From a bacterium (GTDB lineage Bacteria; Latescibacterota; UBA2968): 6,544 nt of DNA. Position 1 is the stretch's first letter; each line of letters starts with the position of its first letter. Below the pieces are notes generated by a model that was not told where the DNA came from, did no database searches, and saw only the letters and a program-made list of their open reading frames with translations. Both the position numbers and the translations under genes were made by a program. The stretch covers positions 1 to 6,544 of the forward strand of contig JAPUJS010000016.1 of assembly GCA_027296045.1 (NCBI GenBank), in the 5' to 3' direction. This document shows, piece by piece, positions 1 to 4,749 of the stretch.

Positions 1-677
1 AGGTCGCGGAGGGCTTCTACGGGATTGGTTTCGGAGGCGTTGATGAGGGCGTCTGCGCCGAGGGTTTTGGCAAGGTCCAGGCGTTCGGGCACGACGTCGA
101 CGGCGAGGACCCGGACACCGAGGGCTGCGGCAAAGAGGGTAACGGAGAGGCCGACGGGGCCCTGACCGAATACGGCGAGGGTGTCGGTGGCAGTGAGGGA
201 GAGGCGTTTGAAGGCGTGGAAGGCGGTGCCGGTTCCGCAGGCACAGGCGGCGCCTTCTGCATAGGTGAGCGCATCGGGCAGAGGGATGCAGGTGGAGGCA
301 GGGGCGAGCAGGTAGTCGGCGTGGCCCCCGTTTTCTGAAAAGCCGTAGGTTTTGTGAAACTGGTAGCACATCTGGGTGTAGCCCTGGCGGCACATGGAGC
401 AGGCGCCACAGCCGGTGTAGTGATGCATCATGATGCGATCGCCGATCTGGACTTCGGTGACGCCTTCGCCGATTTCGGCAATGATGCCGCAGGGTTCGTG
501 ACCGGCGACTTTGAGGTCGGTAGGATTTCTTTTCTCTGAAGCCCGGTACGATCGGAAGTCGCTGCCGCACAATCCAGAGGCTTTCATGGCAATGACGACT
601 TCTCCGGGTCCGGGCACCGGATCGGGCAGGTCCAGAAATTCGACGGTGTGTTGGCCGGAGAGGACGGCGGCTTTCAT
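1..677 (-). CDS. Zinc-dependent medium-chain alcohol/polyol dehydrogenase (C-terminus off the left edge)
   Basis: Only the first 225 residues are in the window; the family is usually 330-350 residues. Seen: the catalytic zinc motif GLCGSD (Cys37), GHE (His60-Glu61), a complete structural zinc lobe (Cys90, Cys93, Cys96, Cys104 in GCGACSMCRQGYTQMC), Cys147 where a third catalytic zinc ligand is expected, and the Rossmann dinucleotide loop GQGPVG at 171-176. Asp194 at the end of the second Rossmann strand favours NAD(H) over NADP(H). By family knowledge it is a cytosolic MDR-superfamily enzyme oxidising an alcohol, polyol or sugar hydroxyl; the substrate cannot be read from the sequence. Its ATG overlaps the TGA of the upstream amidohydrolase gene (ATGA), so the two are almost certainly co-transcribed and translationally coupled. 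The start is fixed by that overlap and by the usual N-terminus MKAAVLSG. Class is confident; substrate unknown. Confidence 0.95.
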   Translation of the reverse strand, partial: MKAAVLSGQHTVEFLDLPDPVPGPGEVVIAMKASGLCGSDFRSYRASEKRNPTDLKVAGHEPCGIIAEIGEGVTEVQIGDRIMMHHYTGCGACSMCRQGYTQMCYQFHKTYGFSENGGHADYLLAPASTCIPLPDALTYAEGAACACGTGTAFHAFKRLSLTATDTLAVFGQGPVGLSVTLFAAALGVRVLAVDVVPERLDLAKTLGADALINASETNPVEALRD

Positions 678-1510
678 GATTGGGCTCCTTTGAAGTAGAT
701 CCCTTCGGCGGTTTTGCCAAGGATCCATTCTTTGTCTTCGGATGTGAAGAACGGAATGAGGTCTTTCATGATGAGAAGTTCGTAGAAATTGGCATAGACC
801 AGGCGTTTGGGTCCAAAAGCCTGATAGAGGCGTTCCAGGTAGGGCCAGACGTCGCGGAAGGGAATGGATTCTTTGGACGGATTGTGCAGGGAAGTACGGG
901 CGTAGACGTTGGGATGTTTGGCCAGTCCGCAGAGGGGGTCGATGCCTTCGCTGTCGGGGCGGGTGATGTCGATCATGGCCATGTGATCGATGACAATATG
1001 GACGCCGGGAAAGCGCTTGGCCATGTCGGCGACCTGGGGGATCTGTTCGGGGGCCAGGAAGATGTTGAAGACGGCGCCGAGTTCCTGGGCGGTTTCCCAG
1101 AGCGGGTAGCAGACGGGATCGTTGAACCAGACGGTGTCCCGGTCGTAGATGGGGCTGAGGCGCATCCCACAAAGGCCGTCTTCCTGAATGGCGCGTTGGA
1201 GACGCGAAGGGTTTTCGGGATCGTTTGGGGGGTAGAGGCGGTGGCCGACAAGGAGGCCGATGCCTGCAAGTTTGTCGGGGTAGGTCTGGACGCATTTGGT
1301 GGTGTAGTCGTTGTTGCGACCGTAGTAGCAGACATGGGAGATGACGGTTTTGTCGATGCCGTAGGTGTTCATCTGGGAGAGCAAGTGTTCAGCAGAGTAT
1401 TCGCTTTTAGGCTGGCTGTTGGGACAGCTGGAGATTTCGGGGTCAATCGGATAACGCGGGTTGTGAATGACCCAGGCGTGTTCTGCACCGTTGATGATGG
1501 GGGAAGACAT
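674..1510 (-). CDS. Amidohydrolase_2-family protein (lactonase-like, TIM barrel) with degraded metal site
   Basis: This 278-residue protein has the layout of the Amidohydrolase_2 / COG3618 group, which includes sugar-lactone hydrolases: an N-terminal strand motif (INGAEHAW, residues 6-13), a central GMRLSP (115-120), the strand IVIDHMA (172-178, His176), a LAKHPNVYARTS segment (197-207) and a late RLVYANF segment (236-242). The usual N-terminal HxH metal motif reads Ala9-Glu10-His11, so the first His is missing. The late segment, normally of the form WG(S/T)(D/N)(F/Y)P, reads YANFYE with no Asp. The protein may therefore bind metal differently or have changed or lost chemistry. The start is supported by an AAGGA ribosome binding site 6 bases upstream (1517-1521). 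It is the first gene of a two-gene operon with the dehydrogenase. A lactonase following a sugar dehydrogenase is a plausible pairing, but this is inference. There is no signal peptide. Confidence 0.88.
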   Translation of the reverse strand: MSSPIINGAEHAWVIHNPRYPIDPEISSCPNSQPKSEYSAEHLLSQMNTYGIDKTVISHVCYYGRNNDYTTKCVQTYPDKLAGIGLLVGHRLYPPNDPENPSRLQRAIQEDGLCGMRLSPIYDRDTVWFNDPVCYPLWETAQELGAVFNIFLAPEQIPQVADMAKRFPGVHIVIDHMAMIDITRPDSEGIDPLCGLAKHPNVYARTSLHNPSKESIPFRDVWPYLERLYQAFGPKRLVYANFYELLIMKDLIPFFTSEDKEWILGKTAEGIYFKGAQS

Positions 1511-1572
1511 GGGGTGTCCTTTTTGTGAGGATGAAATCGTGTTTTGAGGTTTATTGGGGTTGATTGCCCTTA

Positions 1573-1634
1573 GCGCCTCCGGCGGCCCGATTTTTGAACG
1601 ACCAAAAACCGGGGGAAAAGTCGCCGCTAGGCGC
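1573..1634. repeat. Large imperfect two-part inverted repeat
   Basis: The outer arms are GCGCCT (1573-1578) with AGGCGC (1629-1634) and GCGGC (1582-1586) with GCCGC (1623-1627). They enclose an inner stem CCGATTTTTG (1587-1596) against CAAAAACCGG (1603-1612), which pairs at 9 of 10 positions around a 6-base loop. The whole can fold into one long hairpin on either strand. It lacks a downstream T-tract of the intrinsic-terminator type. Its function is unknown; a palindromic intergenic repeat (REP/MITE-like) or a structured RNA are the possibilities. Confidence 0.6.
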
Positions 1635-1749
1635 GGGGCCTCGCGAGGGCACAGCGCAAAATCACGAAGGTGGATGAAAGAGCACTTCTGCCCTACCGGT
1701 GAAGGTGGTGTTCTTTACTGTGGTGCTGGACGGACAGTGCGCTGTGTGC

Positions 1750-1797
1750 AGCGGATGCTTCTCCTTAACGGCTGTTGTTAAGGTGAGGTGATCCGCT
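1750..1797. repeat. Long imperfect hairpin (48 bases)
   Basis: The terminal arms GCGGAT (1751-1756) and ATCCGC (1791-1796) are exact reverse complements. Inside them CTTCTCCTTAAC (1758-1769) pairs with GTTAAGGTGAGG (1777-1788) with one T-T mismatch and one T-G pair, around a 7-base loop. With the flanking A-T and a G-T pair almost the whole 48 bases are base-paired. No T-tract follows on the plus strand, so it is not an ordinary terminator. It lies far from both flanking starts. Confidence 0.65.
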
Positions 1798-1918
1798 TTG
1801 GTTGGGGAGATTTGGTTTGGGAAGTAGTGAGGGGCTGTCGCCTTTCTGATTCACTCCCATTCAACGACCAGATAAAAATCACCCTATTGCCCACTCTTTT
1901 ATCGCCTGAGGCGCATTC

Positions 1919-1954
1919 CTCCCCTTTTGGAAAAGGGGAGACAGAGGGGATTTT
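1919..1954. repeat. Perfect C4T4/A4G4 inverted repeat with GAGGGGATTTT tail
   Basis: CTCCCCTTTT (1919-1928) and AAAAGGGGAG (1931-1940) form a perfect 10-bp inverted repeat separated by GG, followed by ACAGAGGGGATTTT. From memory this resembles a short intergenic repeat of the form 'TCCCCTTTT..AAAAGGGGA..GAGGGGATTT' scattered through genomes of several phyla. That resemblance was not checked. It could also act as a stem-loop in RNA. Confidence 0.5.
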
Positions 1955-1970
1955 GGGCCGGGTGGTGTGG

Positions 1971-2010
1971 TTCTGCGTCTTTCTGCGCTTCTTCGTGCCC
2001 TTCCGTGATC
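1971..2010. repeat. Degenerate tandem pyrimidine-rich repeat (TTCTGCGTC-type)
   Basis: Four successive imperfect units can be read: TTCTGCGTC, TTTCTGCGCT, TCTTCGTGCCC, TTCCGTGATC. The opposite strand reads as GCACGAAGAAGCGCAGAAAG-like sequence. I recall such degenerate 'CTTCGTGTCCTTCGTG' stretches as intergenic sequence in many environmental bacterial genomes. Origin and role are unknown to me, and no coding function is supported. Confidence 0.4.
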
Positions 2011-2060
2011 CTGCCCCCCATTGTAGCGTGATAATGAGATCTTGTAAACGAAAATTGTCG

Positions 2061-2092
2061 CCCGGGTTCTTCGTTGTCCGGGTTTTTGTTTT
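2061..2092 (+). terminator. Weak terminator- or attenuator-like hairpin
   Basis: CCCGG (2061-2065) pairs with CCGGG (2078-2082) around a 12-base loop and is followed directly by TTTTTGTTTT (2083-2092). It lies 50-85 bases before the start of the 2145 gene, downstream of the GATAAT hexamer at 2030-2035. If a transcript begins there, the hairpin would sit in the leader. The stem is short, so this is a weak call. Confidence 0.3.
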
Positions 2093-2144
2093 GTCGTATC
2101 TTGTGACGGACCGATGTTGACCACCCAATTCCGAGAGGCTTGTT

Positions 2145-3386
2145 ATGCAAGTAGAGATCAATCGAAATGCGCTGGATCGGGTGCCGCTGTCGATTATTTT
2201 TGACGATTCGACACTGCTGGTGAACCTGAATTATTTTTTTATGCGGGATCGAAATCTGATCGATGGGGAGAACCGGCGGTGGGAGGATGTGCCGATGGTG
2301 CATCCGGAATCGTTTACCCGTGAGTTTGCGGAGTTTTGTCTGGAACATGGGGTGAAGGGGAAATACAGTGTGGTCCCGTGTCCGGCGGCGTTGGGGCGGA
2401 TTGATGAGGGGTTGCCGATGTTCAGCAAGGCGCAACAGGAGAGCTGGTTGAAGATGTGTCGGGAGTTGATTGTGCCCAATTATGATATTACGCCGGAGAT
2501 GATTACGCATACGTTTGTGGTAGATCTGGAGACGCTCCAGCCGGTGGACCCGAATCTGTGGGAGCAGTATGGGTGGAACCAGTTGCCAATGGATGAGGAA
2601 GAGCGGGTGACGGACTATATTGCGCTGGCGTGTCAGATTCTTCACAACGTGGGATTAACGCCCAGTGGGGTGACTTCGCCGGGCGGATTTGGGAATCCGA
2701 TTGATTTTTTTGCCAGGTGTGCCGATGCGGCCCTGCGTCGGGTGACGGGCAATCCTACGCCGTATTTGTTTAAGCGGATTACGCACGACGGGCCGGTGGA
2801 AACGCCTGTGCGGTTTGCGGACCGGGATGCAGGCACGGCGTTTGGAGAAGTGATTGCATGCACGGGCGATCGGACGGGATCGTGGACGGGATATGGAGAG
2901 GTGGATGTGAATTATTATATTAGCGAAGATTTACAGGGGGGGCGAATGCCGGCGGTGATCGATTCGGGAGATCCGACGGTGATGCTTTCGCACTGGCAGG
3001 GGTTTTACGGATTGCACGACAATGACCGGCGGGGGTTCAACGCGTTTAAGACCGTTGTGCGGCGGTTGAAAGAGCGGGACCCACACGGCGAGCGGACCCG
3101 GTGGCGGAAGTGTAGTGAAATTACGACCTATGCGATTGCACGGGAGATGGCAGAGGTGACGGTGGACGGGCAGAGAGTGACGCTGGATTTGCCGGTGCAG
3201 GTGCCGGAGTTCACGCTGCGGTTGAAGGATGTGGTGGTCACCGGGGTGACGGTGGATGGAAAACCGCTGGTGCAGGCGCAGTCCCGGGCGGCATTTGAGG
3301 ATGGGATGTTTTATCGCGAGGGGGATGTCACACTCGTGGCATTCAGCCCGACAGAACGGAAGACGACGGTTGAGGTGGACGTGTGA
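2145..3386 (+). CDS. Conserved-looking protein of unrecognised family, possibly NodB/deacetylase-like barrel
   Basis: I do not recognise a named family for this 413-residue protein. The first ~300 residues look like a (beta/alpha) barrel with short conserved-looking motifs at strand ends: PLSIIFDD (14-21) near the N-terminus, FCLEHGVKGKYSVVP (64-78), GLTPSGVTSPGGFG (170-183) and VMLSHWQGFYG (279-289). Order and spacing recall polysaccharide deacetylases (a TFDDG-type motif, an 'ehG.kgTfF' helix-strand, a late His strand), but the HxxxH zinc motif is not evident, so the resemblance is only structural inference. Residues ~330-413 are strand-rich (TVDGQRVTLDLPVQV...FTLRLKDVVVTGVTVDGKPL) and probably a beta-sandwich. 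No signal peptide or membrane segment is seen, so it is likely cytosolic. The start has a GAGAGG ribosome binding site at 2133-2138, 6 bases upstream. The PTS remnant follows 46 bp downstream on the same strand. Confidence 0.85.
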   Translation: MQVEINRNALDRVPLSIIFDDSTLLVNLNYFFMRDRNLIDGENRRWEDVPMVHPESFTREFAEFCLEHGVKGKYSVVPCPAALGRIDEGLPMFSKAQQESWLKMCRELIVPNYDITPEMITHTFVVDLETLQPVDPNLWEQYGWNQLPMDEEERVTDYIALACQILHNVGLTPSGVTSPGGFGNPIDFFARCADAALRRVTGNPTPYLFKRITHDGPVETPVRFADRDAGTAFGEVIACTGDRTGSWTGYGEVDVNYYISEDLQGGRMPAVIDSGDPTVMLSHWQGFYGLHDNDRRGFNAFKTVVRRLKERDPHGERTRWRKCSEITTYAIAREMAEVTVDGQRVTLDLPVQVPEFTLRLKDVVVTGVTVDGKPLVQAQSRAAFEDGMFYREGDVTLVAFSPTERKTTVEVDV

Positions 3387-3432
3387 GAGATTTGTCAGAT
3401 TTTCACCTTATGCAAACACAGAGGATAGATCC

Positions 3433-3579
3433 ATGAAACTGTGCGATGCGCTGGCTCCGGACAGGATTGAACTCCATCTGTCACATACCGAGAAAGTATC
3501 GGTCCTTGAGGAGATGATTGCCCTGATGGGCCGGTCCATTCCGCTTTCGCACTTGAAGGGGAGAAGAGGGGTTACTTGA
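3433..3579 (+). pseudogene. Truncated PTS EIIA (fructose/PtsN-type) N-terminal remnant
   Basis: The 48-codon frame begins MKLCDALAPDRIELHLSHTE and continues KVSVLEEMIALMGRS, the usual opening of PTS EIIA type-2 domains ('MKLsDlL.perI.l.l.a..Ke.vLeElv.ll'). Similarity stops near residue 35, and the frame ends 13 residues later (IPLSHLKGRRGVT). Complete EIIA domains are about 150 residues, with the phosphorylated His well inside the domain in a 'G.a.PH' motif; that region is missing here. A GAGGA ribosome binding site at 3421-3425 with a 7-base gap remains intact. The 3' end overlaps the end of the convergent yciH gene by 8 bases. I infer a deletion or rearrangement that removed ~100 codons. 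Alternatively it is still translated as a small peptide. A domain search on the 35 residues would settle the family. Confidence 0.65.
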
Positions 3580-3883
3580 CGCCCCAGCCGTTGTTCGAAA
3601 GCCAGGTGCGGGCACGGTCGCGGTGATCGCCCTGGAGCTCGACGACGTCGTTTTGAGCGGTGCCTCCAGTGCCACAGGCTGTTTTGAGGGCTTTTGCCAG
3701 GTCTTTCAGGTCGGGCTTGGAAAGCGCCAGATTGCCGATGAGAGTGACGATCTTGCCTTTTCTGCGTTTTTCCAGGTTGATTTTGATGCGGTGCTTTTCG
3801 GGCGGGAGTGTCTCTTGTGCGGCCGATTGGGGCGATTCGGCGGGGGTGAAGGACCAGCCTTTCCCGTGGGTGCGTTTGGACAT
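3572..3883 (-). CDS. yciH: SUI1/eIF1-like translation initiation factor (YciH)
   Basis: This 103-residue protein has the typical size of bacterial YciH. After a Ser/Pro/Gln-rich N-terminus of ~30 residues, the SUI1 fold follows: IKINLEKRRKGKIVTLIGNL (33-52) with the basic Arg40-Arg41-Lys42-Gly43-Lys44 loop, LAKALKTACGTGGTA (62-76) and VELQGDHRDRARTWLSNNGW (81-100). The CGTGGT and LQGDHRD motifs are diagnostic. SUI1 proteins bind the small ribosomal subunit near the P site; eIF1 ensures start-codon fidelity, and the role of bacterial YciH is less clear (described as a non-essential initiation/stress factor). An AAAGGA ribosome binding site lies about 6 bases upstream of the ATG. It is divergent from the 3950 gene across 66 bp and overlaps the PTS remnant tail-to-tail. 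No terminator hairpin is seen just downstream, which fits a rearranged 3' junction. Confidence 0.95.
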   Translation of the reverse strand: MSKRTHGKGWSFTPAESPQSAAQETLPPEKHRIKINLEKRRKGKIVTLIGNLALSKPDLKDLAKALKTACGTGGTAQNDVVELQGDHRDRARTWLSNNGWGVK

Positions 3884-3949
3884 TGGAAATCCTTTCGGTT
3901 TGGATTTTCTTAAGAAGATATCACAACCGGTTTATGGAGGCAATACTTT
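3884..3949. promoter_or_regulatory. Short divergent promoter region with two palindromes
   Basis: These 66 bases must hold the starts for yciH (leftward) and the 3950 gene (rightward). They contain the perfect 10-bp palindrome TTCTTAAGAA (3907-3916) and the 8-bp palindrome AACCGGTT (3925-3932), either of which could be an operator. I did not find a convincing sigma-70 promoter. The plus-strand ribosome binding site GGAGG is at 3936-3940, 9 bases before the ATG. Confidence 0.3.
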
Positions 3950-4678
3950 ATGGTGAAACTTGGTTCCTGGGAACGCGGATTTTATGTGGAGTCCTGCGAG
4001 CGGCCGGATATGCGGGTATTTTTTTGGTTTTACGAGTGGCACATGTTCGAGGCGGTGTGTTCGGGGCAGCATACCGGGGGGCGGTACAATTTTTCCTGGG
4101 CGGTGACGGATGAAAAGGCGGTGACGGACGAGGACGGATTCCGGGTGGAGGCGCAGGCGGTGGAAGACGGTGCTGCGTTGTCGCTTACGATTACGAATCG
4201 GTCGGGTCACGATTGGCCGGAGATGGCCGGGATCATTCCGTGTTTTAATCCGGGGCCCCAGCATATGCGCACGAAAACGTGGATGGATGAAGATCACACG
4301 CGGACGTTTTTTTTGGGATCAGACGGGTTGGAGCGGTTGGAACAGCGGGAGATCCATTTTAACGATCGGCTTCGGCCGGTGGTGGATCCTCTGTCTGAGG
4401 ATGGAACGTTTGTTTTTTCGCACAAGTGGCCGCCGACAGATCGAAATGCGCAGGGTGGGGTGATTATTCGGGAGGCAGCGGAAGGGAATTGGGTGGCGGG
4501 GATTGCCTGGGCAGATTTTTTATCGGCCCAGGGCCACAATCCGTGGTATTGTATGCATCTGAGCGTGTGCGTGGGGCCGCTCAAACGGGGGGAGTCCAAG
4601 ACGGTGAAGGGGAGGATTTATTTGTTTGAGGGGGATGGGGAGGCGTGTTTGGAAAAATACAAGCGGGATTTTGGATAA
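3950..4678 (+). CDS. Conserved-looking beta-rich protein of unknown function
   Basis: I do not recognise a named family for this 242-residue protein. It has no signal peptide or membrane span. Strand-type segments predominate: FRVEAQAVEDGAALSLTITNRSGHDWPE (64-91) reads like one strand pair of a carbohydrate-binding-type beta-sandwich, followed by a central HFNDRLRP region and then GGVIIREAAEGNWVAGIAW (169-187). The C-terminal block HNPWYCMHLSVCVGPLKRGE (196-215), then GRIYLFEGD (221-229) and a helix ECLEKYKRDF-like end (231-241), looks conserved: 'cMHl...vGpl.pGEs.t..GriYl.eG'. The Trp, His and Cys-rich patches (Trp27, Trp30, His31; Trp199, Cys201, His203) are candidate ligand-binding residues. 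GGAGG sits 9 bases before the ATG. It is a single-gene unit ended by the terminator at 4694-4730. A sugar-processing or sugar-binding role is a guess only. Confidence 0.83.
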   Translation: MVKLGSWERGFYVESCERPDMRVFFWFYEWHMFEAVCSGQHTGGRYNFSWAVTDEKAVTDEDGFRVEAQAVEDGAALSLTITNRSGHDWPEMAGIIPCFNPGPQHMRTKTWMDEDHTRTFFLGSDGLERLEQREIHFNDRLRPVVDPLSEDGTFVFSHKWPPTDRNAQGGVIIREAAEGNWVAGIAWADFLSAQGHNPWYCMHLSVCVGPLKRGESKTVKGRIYLFEGDGEACLEKYKRDFG

Positions 4679-4693
4679 GTTTGTTTGGAGCTT

Positions 4694-4730
4694 AAAAAAG
4701 GCGATCTCACACAATGAGATCGCCTTTTTT
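4694..4730. terminator. Strong bidirectional intrinsic terminator
   Basis: GGCGATCTCA (4700-4709) and TGAGATCGCC (4715-4724) form a perfect 10-bp stem with loop CACAA. Six A (4694-4699) lie on one side and six T (4725-4730) on the other, so each strand has a GC stem followed by a U-tract. It lies 15 bases after the stop of the 3950 gene and 19 bases after the stop of the convergent HD-GYP gene, and serves both. Confidence 0.95.
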
Positions 4731-4749
4731 GTAGGTTTATTGGGAGTGT

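Larger units (their letters stand above)
1511..2144. other. Structured divergent intergenic region without a convincing gene
   Basis: This 634-bp stretch separates the leftward amidohydrolase operon from the rightward 2145 gene, so it should carry promoters for both. I found no good -35/-10 pair for either. The best -10-like hexamer on the plus strand is GATAAT at 2030-2035, without a matching -35. Short open frames here translate to low-complexity Arg/Lys/Gly-rich peptides with no recognisable domain. What it does contain are inverted repeats and repeat-like sequence, listed separately: 1573-1634, 1639-1648 (CCTCGCGAGG, a perfect 10-bp palindrome), 1750-1797, 1919-1940, 1971-2010 and 2061-2092. 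It resembles a landing area for small non-coding repeats or a structured RNA locus more than a decayed protein gene. Confidence 0.6.

Noticed and set aside
17..409. Minus-strand 130-codon frame over the dehydrogenase
   Set aside because: It is a Pro/Ser/Thr-rich frame-shifted reading of the dehydrogenase gene, whose true frame has all zinc and nucleotide-binding motifs.
680..1528. Long plus-strand open frame (282 codons) antisense to the amidohydrolase
   Set aside because: Its translation is Gly/Val/Asp/Phe-rich without domains and mirrors codon bias of the real minus-strand gene, which has family motifs and a ribosome binding site.
1554..1781. 75-codon plus-strand frame in the intergenic region
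   Set aside because: It runs through both hairpins, has no clear Shine-Dalgarno and no recognisable domain; the Arg/Lys/Gly composition follows from the repeat sequence.
1511..2144. Possible CRISPR array or insertion sequence
   Set aside because: No regularly spaced identical repeats, no transposase frame, and no target-site duplication could be identified around the hairpins.
1778..2161. Minus-strand frames across 1778-2645
   Set aside because: They read through the repeat-like region and into the opposite strand of the 2145 gene; the His/Arg/Pro-rich translations show no domain.
3623..3956. Plus-strand frames antisense to yciH
   Set aside because: The opposite strand carries an unmistakable SUI1 domain; the plus-strand translations have no motifs.
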